Below are positions 27,152 through 36,112 of a stretch of DNA of 64,000 bases, one piece after another (the stretch's first letter is position 1; each line of letters starts with the position of its first letter). Made by a program: the position numbers and the translations under genes. The stretch is from Methylophilus sp. 14 (GTDB lineage Bacteria > Pseudomonadota > Gammaproteobacteria > Burkholderiales > Methylophilaceae): the NCBI RefSeq assembly GCF_015354345.1, contig NZ_JADKYS010000002.1, forward strand, positions 434,001 to 498,000. The letters run 5' to 3'. The notes beneath the pieces are model-generated. The model saw only the letters and a list, made by a program, of their open reading frames with translations, searched no databases and was not told where the DNA came from.

Positions 27152-28114
27152 ATGCAAAGAAAAGTTTTAAATGTAGTGGTCACTTGTGTTTTATCCGCCC
27201 TGGCTATGACTGCAATCGCTCAGCCCCTGGCCTATGTGCCAAATGAAAAAGATGGAACCGTTTCAGTGATTGATACGGTGACGGATGAAGTGGTGAAAGT
27301 GCTTCCATCCAAGAATAAACTAGGTAAGAAGATTCAAGCAGCCGCAATTCATCCAACTAATCATCAGCTATATGTGGTTGTCAGGGATAAGAACGCGGTT
27401 GCAGTGGTCGACGTTGATTCGGGCAAGCAGACGGCGTTAGTCAAAGTAGGCGATGAGCCTGAAGGCATCAGTATCTCTCCGGATGGCAAGCTACTGGCTG
27501 CCTGTCTGGAGGAAGAAAACGCGGTTTCACTGGTCGATCTGCAAACAAACAAGTTGCAGAGAACCATCCCTACCCAAGGCCAGAATCCTGAACATTGCGT
27601 TTTTTCACCTGACCAGCAATGGCTGCTGGCCAGCAATGAGAAAAGTAATAATGTGGATGTAATCAATCTTAAAACGTTTAAATCCGAGCATTTGATTGCT
27701 GCAACAAAGCATCCCCGCGGGATTGGTTTCAGCCCTGATGGCCAATGGGCATATGTGGCTAACGAAGCTGCAAGCCTGCTGGAAATCGTCTCTGTGGCCG
27801 ACTGGAAGGTGGTCGGTAATATCAAAGTCGGGCTGCGTTCTAACGGTGTATTAGTGAATGCGGATGGTAGTCGAGTGTATGTCAGCAATGGCGGTGACCA
27901 TAATATCAGCGTGATTGATCCTGCCGCGCGTAACATTGTGGCGACGGTAGCGGTGGGCCAGCGACCCTGGAATATGGCGCTCACACCGGATGGAAAAAAG
28001 CTGTATGTTGCGAATGGGCGCAGTAACAGTGTCTCGGTGATTGACACCCAAACTAACACCAAGCAAAAAGATATTGCAGTAGGTCAACTGCCCTGGGGTG
28101 TCGTCATCCAGTAG
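27152..28114 (+). CDS. YVTN-type beta-propeller associated with PQQ dehydrogenase
   Basis: About 320 residues with a signal peptide (VLSALAMTAIAQPLA) and seven YVTN-type repeats (YVPNEKDGTVSVIDTV, YVSNGGDHNISVIDPA, YVANGRSNSVSVIDTQ). It resembles the PQQ-dependent-catabolism-associated propellers. The ATG at 27152 is six nt after AAGGA; the ATG at 27146 is too close. The SoxYZ-like gene follows after 28 nt. Paralogous to the propeller at 24320. Confidence 0.85.
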   Translation: MQRKVLNVVVTCVLSALAMTAIAQPLAYVPNEKDGTVSVIDTVTDEVVKVLPSKNKLGKKIQAAAIHPTNHQLYVVVRDKNAVAVVDVDSGKQTALVKVGDEPEGISISPDGKLLAACLEEENAVSLVDLQTNKLQRTIPTQGQNPEHCVFSPDQQWLLASNEKSNNVDVINLKTFKSEHLIAATKHPRGIGFSPDGQWAYVANEAASLLEIVSVADWKVVGNIKVGLRSNGVLVNADGSRVYVSNGGDHNISVIDPAARNIVATVAVGQRPWNMALTPDGKKLYVANGRSNSVSVIDTQTNTKQKDIAVGQLPWGVVIQ

Positions 28115-28142
28115 CTGAATGCGTTAACCGGGAAGGCTGTCC

Positions 28143-28889
28143 ATGTTTAAGCGAGCTCTGGTTGGCTGCTTATTGCTTTTTCAAGCAATTCCAGCGATTT
28201 CAGCACCTGTCGTAGATCATTGGTCAGTCATTGCTGAATCTTTTTTCAAAGACCGGGCTGTGATTGAAAAGCCTGACACAATTTCAATCACAGCGCCCCT
28301 CCAAGCCGAAGATTCTGCTTTAGTACCTATTAGCATTCATTTTGCTGAATCTCACGGCTTTGTTAAATGGTATCTGTTCGTGGATGCCAATCCCATCATG
28401 TTAACGCTGACAACCCGGATGCCCGATTTAAAACGTGCGTTGTCACTGTCTACTCGCATTCGCCTGGATGCCAATAGCCAGGTGCGTGTCATTGGTGAGA
28501 GGCCTGATGGTCAACTGAACATGGCAGTGGTGGCGATTAAAACGCCTGGAGGCGGGTGTGGCGGGGCGGTGAGCCAGGATGAAGCGGCCTTGCGAGCCAG
28601 CGCCGGTAAAATGAAATTACGCCAGGCGGATGATGGGGAGGCTGTGGTATTACAAATTCAGCACCCTATGCGCACCGGATTTGAACGTACGGTGTATGGC
28701 TATTATGCCAAGGCATGGTATGTAGACAAGATCGCGCTGTTATCGGCCGGTGAGCCTGTGCTCGATTTGCAGCTGGGTCCTGGCATCAGTGCAAATCCTT
28801 ATTTCAGGATTGAGCTTCCTCTCGATATTTCAACGCTTTCTGTGCGGGCCTCTGATAACGAAAACCAGACGTTTCGCTATCCTTTGTAA
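28143..28889 (+). CDS. Quinoprotein-dehydrogenase-associated SoxYZ-like carrier
   Basis: A 248-residue exported protein (signal LLLFQAIPAISA) combining a SoxY-like N-terminal part, with the swinging-arm-like motif GGGCGG (TPGGGCGGAVS), and a SoxZ-like C-terminal part (HPMRTGFER). This fused form is known beside PQQ-dependent dehydrogenases, where its task is unresolved. The single Cys suggests carriage of a thiol-bound intermediate (inference). Last gene before the mxaR promoter region. Confidence 0.85.
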   Translation: MFKRALVGCLLLFQAIPAISAPVVDHWSVIAESFFKDRAVIEKPDTISITAPLQAEDSALVPISIHFAESHGFVKWYLFVDANPIMLTLTTRMPDLKRALSLSTRIRLDANSQVRVIGERPDGQLNMAVVAIKTPGGGCGGAVSQDEAALRASAGKMKLRQADDGEAVVLQIQHPMRTGFERTVYGYYAKAWYVDKIALLSAGEPVLDLQLGPGISANPYFRIELPLDISTLSVRASDNENQTFRYPL

Positions 28890-28925
28890 AAATTTTCGCT
28901 GCTTCAATCTTTCACAGTGTTTGTA

Positions 28926-28938
28926 GGGATATTTTCCC
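28926..28938. promoter_or_regulatory. GGGAA-N3-TTCCC-type palindrome upstream of mxaRSACKL
   Basis: GGGATATTTTCCC, 9 of 10 arm positions, itself inside TAGGGA-N5-TCCCTA (28924-28940). It lies 120 nt upstream of the mxaR ATG, where a new transcript would be expected. Confidence 0.55.
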
Positions 28939-29058
28939 TAGAAACCGGGTTGTCATTTCTGTTTCACTATCGACAAATGAATTCTCGAAAATGAATTCGC
29001 AAAAAAATCAAAATTGGCCGATTGATCACATTTCGGCATTTATATTGTGGGTTACAGG

Positions 29059-30078
29059 ATGCAACAAACAGAACAACTCCTCAGCGATTGGCGTAGTCGG
29101 GCACTGGCATTTGAAACTGAATTAAATGATATCGTCCTGGGCTTGGCACCTGCAATCCGTCTGTTATTGATCAGCATTTTTTCACGCGGGCATGTACTGC
29201 TGGAAGGTAATGTCGGGGTGGGTAAAACCACCTTGCTGAAAGCTGCTGCGCGTGGGATCGGTGGTGGCTATCAGCGCATAGAAGGCACGATAGATCTCAT
29301 GCCGCAGGATTTGATCTACTACACTTACATCAATCAGGATGGCAAGCCGCAGGTAGATCCCGGCCCTATCCTGACCAATGGCGAAGATCTCTCGGTGTTT
29401 TTCTTTAATGAAATAAACCGTGCCCGCCCACAAGTGCATTCACTGCTGTTGCGGGTCATGGCAGAACGTAGTGTGACGGCCTTCAATCGCGATTTCCAGT
29501 TCCCGCATTTACAGGTGTTTGCTGACAGGAATGCGGTCGAAAAGGATGAGACTTATGAGCTCCCCGGTGCATCCAGAGACCGTTTCTTGATGGAAATTGA
29601 AATTGCGCCTGATTCCTCTTCCGATATCCATAAACAACTGAGTTTTGATACTCGTTTTCATGACACTGACCTCTTAATCACACAGGTACAACCTCAGCAA
29701 CTGGACTATCGTGCCTTGAATGAAGTGGCTCATGAGATTCAGTCTGGCGTGCAAGCCAATACGGCCATGCAGGATTATGTCGAGCGTTTACGCCAGGCCA
29801 GTCATAAACCGCAGGATTTCAATATCCAGATGGATGATATTGATGTGCATGAATTGGTCATGGCTGGAATCGGTCCGCGTGGCAGCAGTATGCTGGTGCG
29901 GGCTGCACGTGTGGCTGCCTGGTTAGATGGCCGATTGAACTTGATGCCTGAAGATATTGCACAGGTGTTTCCAGCCGTGGTTGGGCACAGGCTGTTTTTC
30001 TCACCCATGTATGAGTTACAGCGTGCTCAAGTGTCGAAAGCATTCACCCGTGCCTTGCTAGCACAGGTGCCTGCCTGA
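29059..30078 (+). CDS. mxaR: MxaR, MoxR-type AAA+ ATPase
   Basis: Cytoplasmic MoxR-family ATPase of about 339 residues that works with the VWA proteins encoded next to it in methanol dehydrogenase maturation or metal insertion (family knowledge). Walker A is GNVGVGKTT, Walker B VFFFNEINRA, and the sensor region is DETYELPGASRDRF. The ATG at 29059 and a GTG at 29047 are both possible. It heads mxaRSACKL, whose genes overlap or nearly abut, indicating one operon. Confidence 0.92.
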   Translation: MQQTEQLLSDWRSRALAFETELNDIVLGLAPAIRLLLISIFSRGHVLLEGNVGVGKTTLLKAAARGIGGGYQRIEGTIDLMPQDLIYYTYINQDGKPQVDPGPILTNGEDLSVFFFNEINRARPQVHSLLLRVMAERSVTAFNRDFQFPHLQVFADRNAVEKDETYELPGASRDRFLMEIEIAPDSSSDIHKQLSFDTRFHDTDLLITQVQPQQLDYRALNEVAHEIQSGVQANTAMQDYVERLRQASHKPQDFNIQMDDIDVHELVMAGIGPRGSSMLVRAARVAAWLDGRLNLMPEDIAQVFPAVVGHRLFFSPMYELQRAQVSKAFTRALLAQVPA

Positions 30079-30082
30079 TTGT

Positions 30083-30997
30083 ATGCGCTGGTGGCATAAA
30101 GAGTCAGCGCCAGGCTTGTTCAAGGGCAGTCCTGCAACCCACATGCATTTGCCATCAGGCCTGGTGCATTATCGGCTAGGCTGGAAACCAAGGGGGAATC
30201 AGGCCGGGCTGGTGAGTGGTAGCAGCGCGGGCATGGGAGATACGCTACGGGCAGTAGTGCCATGGCTGGAATATCCTGACCCACGTCGCCTGGATGTGAG
30301 GGCCACTTTACGCGACCCTTTTGAAAAGTTATGGGTGAGGGATTTTAAACTGGACACAGCGATTCCGGTGATTGCATTGGTGGATAGCTCAGCTTCGATG
30401 GGCTATCAAGGGGTTTACGACAGAAAGCAGGTGATCGCACGTATCCTGACTGTGTTAGCCCGGTCTGCTTATGCAGCGGGGGATGCCTTTGGCATGGTTG
30501 TCGCCAATGCAGATATCCACCCTAAATTGAGATTGCCTCCCAAAATACACCGTTCAGCCCCTTTATGGATCGCCAAACATTGGCCGCTGTTTCATCCTGA
30601 AGGAAATACTGCGCAAGGCTTGTATCGATGCATACCCACCTTGCCCAAGCGCAAATCGCTGTTATTTTTAATCTCGGACTTTCACTGGCCGGAGCCGTTG
30701 CTGCTTGGCCTCTATAAAAGCCTCTCGCACCATGATGTCGTCCCCCTGATGTTGCGCGATCCGGCAGAGTCAGAAAAATTGCCGTCGTCCGGGTTTGCGC
30801 AATTACAGGATGTAGAACGCGGTGACAGGGTGTTTGTCTGGATGAATCATCGCGTTCAACAGCAGATGCAGCATCGTGCCAATGATCATCTGGCGTGGCT
30901 GACCGAACGTAGCAAACGATTTGGTATTGTGCCTCATGTGATTGCTGATGATTTCAATCCCCAAGCTTTGACGCAATATTTTTTAAAACGCCAATGA
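30083..30997 (+). CDS. mxaS: MxaS, DUF58/VWA-like maturation protein
   Basis: A 304-residue soluble protein with the DUF58 block DPRRLDVRATLRDPF and a metal-site-like DSSASMGY, as in von Willebrand A domains. MxaS is the cytoplasmic partner of the MoxR ATPase in methanol dehydrogenase clusters (family knowledge). Starts 4 nt after mxaR and overlaps mxaA by ATGA. Confidence 0.9.
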   Translation: MRWWHKESAPGLFKGSPATHMHLPSGLVHYRLGWKPRGNQAGLVSGSSAGMGDTLRAVVPWLEYPDPRRLDVRATLRDPFEKLWVRDFKLDTAIPVIALVDSSASMGYQGVYDRKQVIARILTVLARSAYAAGDAFGMVVANADIHPKLRLPPKIHRSAPLWIAKHWPLFHPEGNTAQGLYRCIPTLPKRKSLLFLISDFHWPEPLLLGLYKSLSHHDVVPLMLRDPAESEKLPSSGFAQLQDVERGDRVFVWMNHRVQQQMQHRANDHLAWLTERSKRFGIVPHVIADDFNPQALTQYFLKRQ

Positions 30998-31926
30998 ATC
31001 ACACTCTGAAATGGATCATGCTTTTGTTTTGGTTATGCGGCCTCCCCTTGCAGGCCGCGATCAACCAAAACGTTGATATGTCACCGATAGTCAAAGTCGA
31101 CATGCGCCAGCATGGATATCATCTGGGCGATATGATCGAGCAGAAAGTGCAGATACAGCATAGCGCAACGCAGGTGCTGGATAGCAAAAGCCTGCCGCTC
31201 CCTGGGCCCGTGACGCCTTGGCTGGATTTGAAGGCAATCAAGGTGACCCCAGCCAAAACGATGACTGTGATTGAGCTGCGTTGGCAGATTTTTGCGACGG
31301 TGGAAACTGCGCAGGAATTGCCGATGCCAGCATTCTCAGTAAATATGATTGGGCAGCCAGCGGTGACAGTGAAAGTGCCGTCGCTCACACTATTTCAGTC
31401 CCCCGTGTTTGGTCATTCGGTGAATCAGATCGTACGCAAACCAAGCAGGCCACCCTTAATGTATGCCTTGACGCAATGGCAATGGTTAACGATTGCTTGT
31501 TTGATAGTCAGTGCATTTGCCGCAGTGACTGCACTTTGGCTAAGAGACCGGATTCCTGGATTACCTTTCCGTCCAGGGCCTTTGCTACGCGTTAAACGTA
31601 AAATGTTGCGTGCGGATTCTTCCGCAGATGAGGCAGCACTGAAAATGGTGTATCAGGCACTTTGCGAGTGTGCCGGGCAAACATTGCATAACACCAATAT
31701 CAATCGCCTGTTTGAACGGGCAAGTTACTTGTTGGTGCTTCAGCCGCAAATTTCCGAGTTCGTCGTTTCATATAGCCGTCAGGCATTTGGATACCGGCCA
31801 ATTGATGGGCAGCAATCCGCTGACTATTCCTCTAAAAACCCTGCCGAAATGTTAGAACAACTACGCACCTGGTTACCCAAGGCCGTATTGCTTGAGCGCA
31901 TCGCCCGGAACACATCCAGAAAATGA
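30994..31926 (+). CDS. mxaA: MxaA, methanol dehydrogenase assembly protein
   Basis: A 310-residue protein with a signal peptide (LLFWLCGLPLQAA), a periplasmic domain of about 130 residues, one membrane segment (around 164-184, LTIACLIVSAFAAVTALWL) and a basic cytoplasmic tail. MxaA is required for active methanol dehydrogenase in MxaF systems, with a proposed role in metal insertion. Start and stop overlap the neighbours by 4 nt each. Here it presumably serves XoxF. Confidence 0.88.
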   Translation: MNHTLKWIMLLFWLCGLPLQAAINQNVDMSPIVKVDMRQHGYHLGDMIEQKVQIQHSATQVLDSKSLPLPGPVTPWLDLKAIKVTPAKTMTVIELRWQIFATVETAQELPMPAFSVNMIGQPAVTVKVPSLTLFQSPVFGHSVNQIVRKPSRPPLMYALTQWQWLTIACLIVSAFAAVTALWLRDRIPGLPFRPGPLLRVKRKMLRADSSADEAALKMVYQALCECAGQTLHNTNINRLFERASYLLVLQPQISEFVVSYSRQAFGYRPIDGQQSADYSSKNPAEMLEQLRTWLPKAVLLERIARNTSRK

Positions 31927-33032
31927 CTTCTTTGCATTTTGCACAACCGGCGATGTTATGGGCAATGCCCCTGGCGTTATTGCCTTTAATGTATTTAGGG
32001 GTGAGGTCATTTGAGTTCCCGAATACACAAGGCTGGAAACTGCCATGGCATGCCCGTGTGATGCCTTGGCTATTGCGTATGCTTGCTTCAGCCACAATGG
32101 CCTGCCTGGTGCTATCTATGGCAGGGCCCTATAGCGAAGGCGGAATAGAGACGCGGATTGGCAAAGGCGCTGAGATTGTGATCGTGCTGGATAGGAGCGG
32201 CAGTATGTCGGAAGGCCTCAAAGGGCGCGACGTCAACCGCCAGGATGCAGAGGCGGGGGTTTCGGACGACCATTTTTTAAGCAAAATCGAAGCAGCCAGG
32301 GCCGTGTTGCTGAAGTTCATGCAACAACGCAGTGGCGATACTTTTGGCGTGGTGGCATTTAATTCATCACCGATCAATGTGGCGCCGTTAAGTGCAGATC
32401 GCGAGCTGGCGGAAGCTGCATTATTGAGCGCACAAAGCCAAAGTACAGGCTTTACCGCATTGAGCCGGGCTCTGGGAATGGCGCTGGAGTATTTTGAGGG
32501 GCGCCCAAAAACCGCGACGCGTGTCATCTTGCTGGTGTCTGATGGCGATGCCATCATCGAAGCAGAAGACCAGGCAATTTTGCGCGATGCTTTCCAGCAT
32601 TATGGTGTCCAGTTGATGTGGATTTATGTGCAAGGGGAGCGGGAGCATTCGATACTTGATACGGTCCTTGCCGGAGATAACGAAATGATTACCCAGGAAG
32701 ATAAGGCATTTGCCCAGAGCAAACAGTCTGCCAATATGCATCAGGTCTTTTCTGAGCTGGGTATGCCTTACCAGGCCTTCGAAGTGAATAGTGAGATTGG
32801 CTTCCGGCAGGCTTTGCAGGCGGTCTCTAAGGCCACCAACCAGCCCAGTCGCTATGAGTACCGCTTGCCCAGGCAAGACCTGGCAGGGGCGGGTTACCTG
32901 ATGACTTTGATCATGGTCATGGCATTGGCCTGGGTCAGGCAAAAGATGCTGACTGCATGGGTTCCATTCGTATCCGCCAGGCAAGCGGAATCAGTTGTAA
33001 AAGGAGGACGTAGTGCACTGGCTAAATCCTGA
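31923..33032 (+). CDS. mxaC: MxaC, membrane VWA protein
   Basis: A 369-residue protein with N-terminal hydrophobic segments, a VWA domain with intact metal-site motif (IVIVLDRSGSMSEG) and a C-terminal membrane segment (GAGYLMTLIMVMALAWV). This BatA-like layout is typical for MxaC. It overlaps mxaA by 4 nt and mxaK by 20 nt. Confidence 0.9.
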   Translation: MTSLHFAQPAMLWAMPLALLPLMYLGVRSFEFPNTQGWKLPWHARVMPWLLRMLASATMACLVLSMAGPYSEGGIETRIGKGAEIVIVLDRSGSMSEGLKGRDVNRQDAEAGVSDDHFLSKIEAARAVLLKFMQQRSGDTFGVVAFNSSPINVAPLSADRELAEAALLSAQSQSTGFTALSRALGMALEYFEGRPKTATRVILLVSDGDAIIEAEDQAILRDAFQHYGVQLMWIYVQGEREHSILDTVLAGDNEMITQEDKAFAQSKQSANMHQVFSELGMPYQAFEVNSEIGFRQALQAVSKATNQPSRYEYRLPRQDLAGAGYLMTLIMVMALAWVRQKMLTAWVPFVSARQAESVVKGGRSALAKS

Positions 33033-33624
33033 GCAGGTCCAGATCTGGTGCCTGAGGCACCTGACCATGATAGAGCGCATGCTTTGGCTGGTGAGCATTA
33101 CTGCCATGATAGTGGCGGTTGCCAGTGCCTGGCATTGGTCAGTGCTTTCCAGCCGCAATGCACGCATGTCACAACCTCAGGCAATTCTGGCACTGAAACC
33201 TCAACCGGGTGATGAAATCTGGGCATATGCCAAAGCATACGCCTCAGAATCGCACCCTGAGCAATCACTCAAGCTGTTTTATCAGCCAGAAAACAGTCAG
33301 CATGGCCGCTTGCGGGCGAACACCAAGTTTGCAATTGGTAATTTGTATTTCGACTGGGCGATGGCGCATCATGACGTGGAAAAAGGGGGGGCGCATCAGC
33401 AACAGGTAGCAATGATTATGCTGGCACGGGAGTCTTACAAGGATGCGTTACGGATAGATCCTGATTTTGCAGATGCCCGCTTCAATTTGGAGCTGCTGGA
33501 TAGACGTAGCCCTGAAAAAAGAACGCAGGGGTGGGAGTCTGGTACCGATGGCTCTACCTTGAAACCCTTCAAGCGCAACGGGACGGCAATGATGCGGGAT
33601 AACCAGCGCCGGGGCCTGCCATGA
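33013..33624 (+). CDS. mxaK: MxaK, methanol dehydrogenase maturation protein
   Basis: A 203-residue protein with one N-terminal membrane segment (LVSITAMIVAVASAWHW) and a TPR-like helical region (LARESYKDALRIDPDFADA). Starts at GTG 33013 inside mxaC, with a perfect AAGGAGG six nt upstream. MxaK is needed for maturation in MxaF organisms (family knowledge). It overlaps mxaL by 4 nt. Confidence 0.86.
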   Translation: MHWLNPEQVQIWCLRHLTMIERMLWLVSITAMIVAVASAWHWSVLSSRNARMSQPQAILALKPQPGDEIWAYAKAYASESHPEQSLKLFYQPENSQHGRLRANTKFAIGNLYFDWAMAHHDVEKGGAHQQQVAMIMLARESYKDALRIDPDFADARFNLELLDRRSPEKRTQGWESGTDGSTLKPFKRNGTAMMRDNQRRGLP

Positions 33625-34628
33625 GTTTGCGCGGTCAATTGAAACGGATCCCGCATCCATGGCAATGGCGTGTATGGCTGAAACATCAATATTACCGGGG
33701 TAATATTGCTTTTTTTATCGCCGGCATATTACTACTAAGCACTTTCACTTATCCGACCATGCAGCAACCCAGTCTGGTGAAGGACGTATTGTTTGTACTC
33801 GATATTTCGGAGAGTATGAATGTCCCTGATGCCTCCCACCCGCATACAGGCAGCCTTCGCTTACAGCATGCCAAGACGCTCATAGGCGCGATGATGGCAG
33901 ACCTGCCTTGCGGTTCACGTACCGCTGTAGGGTTGTTCGCCGGGGATGACACCGTCCTCCTGTTTGAACCCCTGGAAGTCTGTGCACATTATCCAGCCAT
34001 GGAAAAAGTAGTCAGTCAATTAGACACGCGCATGCGCTGGATCGGTGATTCCTATGTCGTGCGTGGCGTGAAATCTGCCCTTGATATCGCCAAAAAAAAT
34101 CAATTGCATCTGGTCTTTGTCACAGATGCAGATGAAATGCCGCACCATGAACATCCGCGGGTGGCAGAGCTTTTGACCTATAGAAAACAAGTGAAGGGGA
34201 TATTAATCGGGGTAGGGAATACCAACCTGTCACCGGTTCCGCATCTTGATGTAAAAAAGGAAATCACTGGCTACTGGACCCCCGAAGAGGCGGTGATCCA
34301 GGGACACTACCCGAATTTACTGGCCTTGGTCAAAGAGTTGCCGCCAGGAGAGGCGATGCCGGCCGATATGGCGGCCGAAGTCAAAGAGCACTTAAGTCAG
34401 TTGAATGAGGCGCTGTTGCAGCAGATTGCCTCAGCGCTTGAACTGACCTACTTGCGTGCAGGAGAGACACAAACTGCATTGTCCACACTACACCAGCTGG
34501 ACATGACTCAACAATCTGAAACCCCGCAAGATGCCCGTTGGATACTAGGTTTTTTTGCGGTAGTGATGATTCTTGTTGGCTGGTTCTGGCCGATGTGGAT
34601 GCGCAAATTAAACTTGCGGCATGCGTAG
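33621..34628 (+). CDS. mxaL: MxaL, membrane VWA protein
   Basis: A 335-residue protein with one N-terminal membrane segment (NIAFFIAGILLLSTFTY), a VWA domain with DISESMN as metal-site motif and a C-terminal membrane segment (WILGFFAVVMILVGWFW). BatB-like partner of MxaC. Last gene of mxaRSACKL; the next gene is convergent, with only 2 nt between the stop codons. Confidence 0.9.
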   Translation: MSLRGQLKRIPHPWQWRVWLKHQYYRGNIAFFIAGILLLSTFTYPTMQQPSLVKDVLFVLDISESMNVPDASHPHTGSLRLQHAKTLIGAMMADLPCGSRTAVGLFAGDDTVLLFEPLEVCAHYPAMEKVVSQLDTRMRWIGDSYVVRGVKSALDIAKKNQLHLVFVTDADEMPHHEHPRVAELLTYRKQVKGILIGVGNTNLSPVPHLDVKKEITGYWTPEEAVIQGHYPNLLALVKELPPGEAMPADMAAEVKEHLSQLNEALLQQIASALELTYLRAGETQTALSTLHQLDMTQQSETPQDARWILGFFAVVMILVGWFWPMWMRKLNLRHA

Positions 34629-34630
34629 CA

Positions 34631-35359
34631 TCAATGCTGAGGGTTAATCTGGGTATGATCAATATTTTCAGTAAGCGATTTAATCAGGCTTAGATGGCGG
34701 ACCAATAATATTTCGCATGCCCCATCCCCGTCATCATTTCTCACCCGCGAAGTACTCCAGATAAATCCATCCGGTTTTTTGACATCGGTTAAATGGCCTT
34801 GCAGGCTGATGACATCCCCTGGTTTCAATGTGAATAGTTTTTCCCGGATCACGGTGTCATGGGGAATCAGATGTAGATTGGTACTATACAACTCAATCTC
34901 GTGACGCGGGATTGGGAACTCATCCACATGCCAGAAGTAGAAACGATTGTCCTGTTCAATATGTATCTGGCTTAGGACCTCGGGATTGGACATTTTCTGC
35001 CAGCCGATCACGATATCCATGGGTGAAATGTCAGAGATGTCATCGTGATGAGTTATATCGTAACGATGTATGGACAGGACCACGCCTTGAATCAGGAAGG
35101 TGTCCGTCAAGCCTAGCTGATATTCTCCATGCGCTACCCACTCAAAGTCAGTTAAGGCATGTTGTTCTGGTTCTGCTTCGACCTGTATGCCCGGCGCTAA
35201 CCGGGCGAATAAGCGTTGATTTTCAGTAGGAGGACTACCAGGCTGGATGATGGAGAATACTGTTTCTGCCCTGGATAGTACGGACATGATGCCGCAGATG
35301 AAGCATGCACATGCCATGCATAACACAAGAATATTAAATGAACGAACGTACGCTTTCAC
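34631..35359 (-). CDS. Membrane-anchored hypothetical protein
   Basis: A 242-residue protein with an N-terminal membrane segment or signal (FNILVLCMACACFICGIM). The periplasmic-looking remainder contains YQLGLTDTFLIQGVVLS and LKPGDVISLQGHLTDVKKPDG, which read like an OB-type or beta-barrel domain, as in cytochrome-associated factors. I do not recognise the family. It is convergent with mxaL and 14 nt downstream of another exported hypothetical gene, so the two are probably one transcript. Confidence 0.75.
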   Translation of the reverse strand: MKAYVRSFNILVLCMACACFICGIMSVLSRAETVFSIIQPGSPPTENQRLFARLAPGIQVEAEPEQHALTDFEWVAHGEYQLGLTDTFLIQGVVLSIHRYDITHHDDISDISPMDIVIGWQKMSNPEVLSQIHIEQDNRFYFWHVDEFPIPRHEIELYSTNLHLIPHDTVIREKLFTLKPGDVISLQGHLTDVKKPDGFIWSTSRVRNDDGDGACEILLVRHLSLIKSLTENIDHTQINPQH

Positions 35360-35373
35360 GCCTTTGGGATTGG

Positions 35374-35778
35374 TTAAATACGCTTGAAGGGGCCTACGCA
35401 GCTGCTGGTGTCGGGGGTGTCACAGGAGACATAGAGTTTGCCAGAGGGGTGAAACATGACATATTTCTGGTAACTTTCCCCGGTATTATTTTCCACGCTT
35501 TCGCCACAATCTTGGCCACCTTTATCTTCCACGATTTTAAGCGTCACAGCATAGTAACCATTGGCGTCTGGTTTCTCGCTGATGGTATAACTGGCCACAG
35601 AGCGTTCATCCCCACTGGTAATGAAGCCGGTGCCATCAACCCCAAAAATATATTCCTCGCGGCAACTGTTTTTGATATTCACCCATTCCCAGGTGCCCTG
35701 TAAAGGATTGCCCAAAGCCAAGGCAGGACACAACGTAAGTGACACAACTGCAAATGTTAGCGAATGGGCCAGTTTCAT
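35374..35778 (-). CDS. Exported lipocalin-like hypothetical protein
   Basis: A 134-residue protein with a signal peptide (LTFAVVSLTLCPALALG) followed by a short beta-rich domain (LQGTWEWVNIKNSC, YTISEKPDANGYYAVTLKI). The GTW start of the fold resembles small lipocalin-like proteins. Four cysteines may form disulfides. The GGGAA-N3-TTCCC-type site at 35840 lies 62 nt upstream. Confidence 0.72.
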   Translation of the reverse strand: MKLAHSLTFAVVSLTLCPALALGNPLQGTWEWVNIKNSCREEYIFGVDGTGFITSGDERSVASYTISEKPDANGYYAVTLKIVEDKGGQDCGESVENNTGESYQKYVMFHPSGKLYVSCDTPDTSSCVGPFKRI

Positions 35779-35839
35779 GACGAGGTGCTCCCTATCAATG
35801 TGTTATTGAAATATGACAGAAATTCAGAACGCCCACAAA

Positions 35840-35852
35840 GGGAAATATTCCT
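35840..35852. promoter_or_regulatory. GGGAA-N3-TTCCC-type palindrome between exported gene and moxY-like gene
   Basis: GGGAAATATTCCT, 9 of 10 arm positions, 62 nt upstream of the minus-strand gene starting at 35778. Confidence 0.5.
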
Positions 35853-36059
35853 ATGTTTTTTGCGGAGATATTTCTTGTCTCGGTAAGCCTACCTATTCAC
35901 TAACCGTTTAGCACTTAACGTGAAGGAGGCAGAGTGATTAAAAGCCGCTAATAACTAGTTTTTTGAGGGTAGCCGTTTGATTTGAAACGCATGCATGAAA
36001 TCAAGCGGCAGGGCCCACAGCGGCAAGTTTTACTGTAAGGCTATCTCCCATGAAAACGA

Positions 36060-36072
36060 GGGAAAAATTCCC
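36060..36072. promoter_or_regulatory. Perfect GGGAA-N3-TTCCC palindrome upstream of moxY-like kinase
   Basis: GGGAAAAATTCCC, all 10 arm positions match. It lies 41 nt upstream of the kinase ATG, a position suited to autoregulation. Confidence 0.6.
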
Positions 36073-36112
36073 GATAGCTTTTGATTGAAGCCCGCTAGTA
36101 TCTGCATTGACC

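Noticed and set aside
27364-28062. Antisense frame of 232 codons across the second propeller gene
   Set aside because: Produced by the regular beta-propeller repeats; Ser/Thr-rich translation and no start signals.
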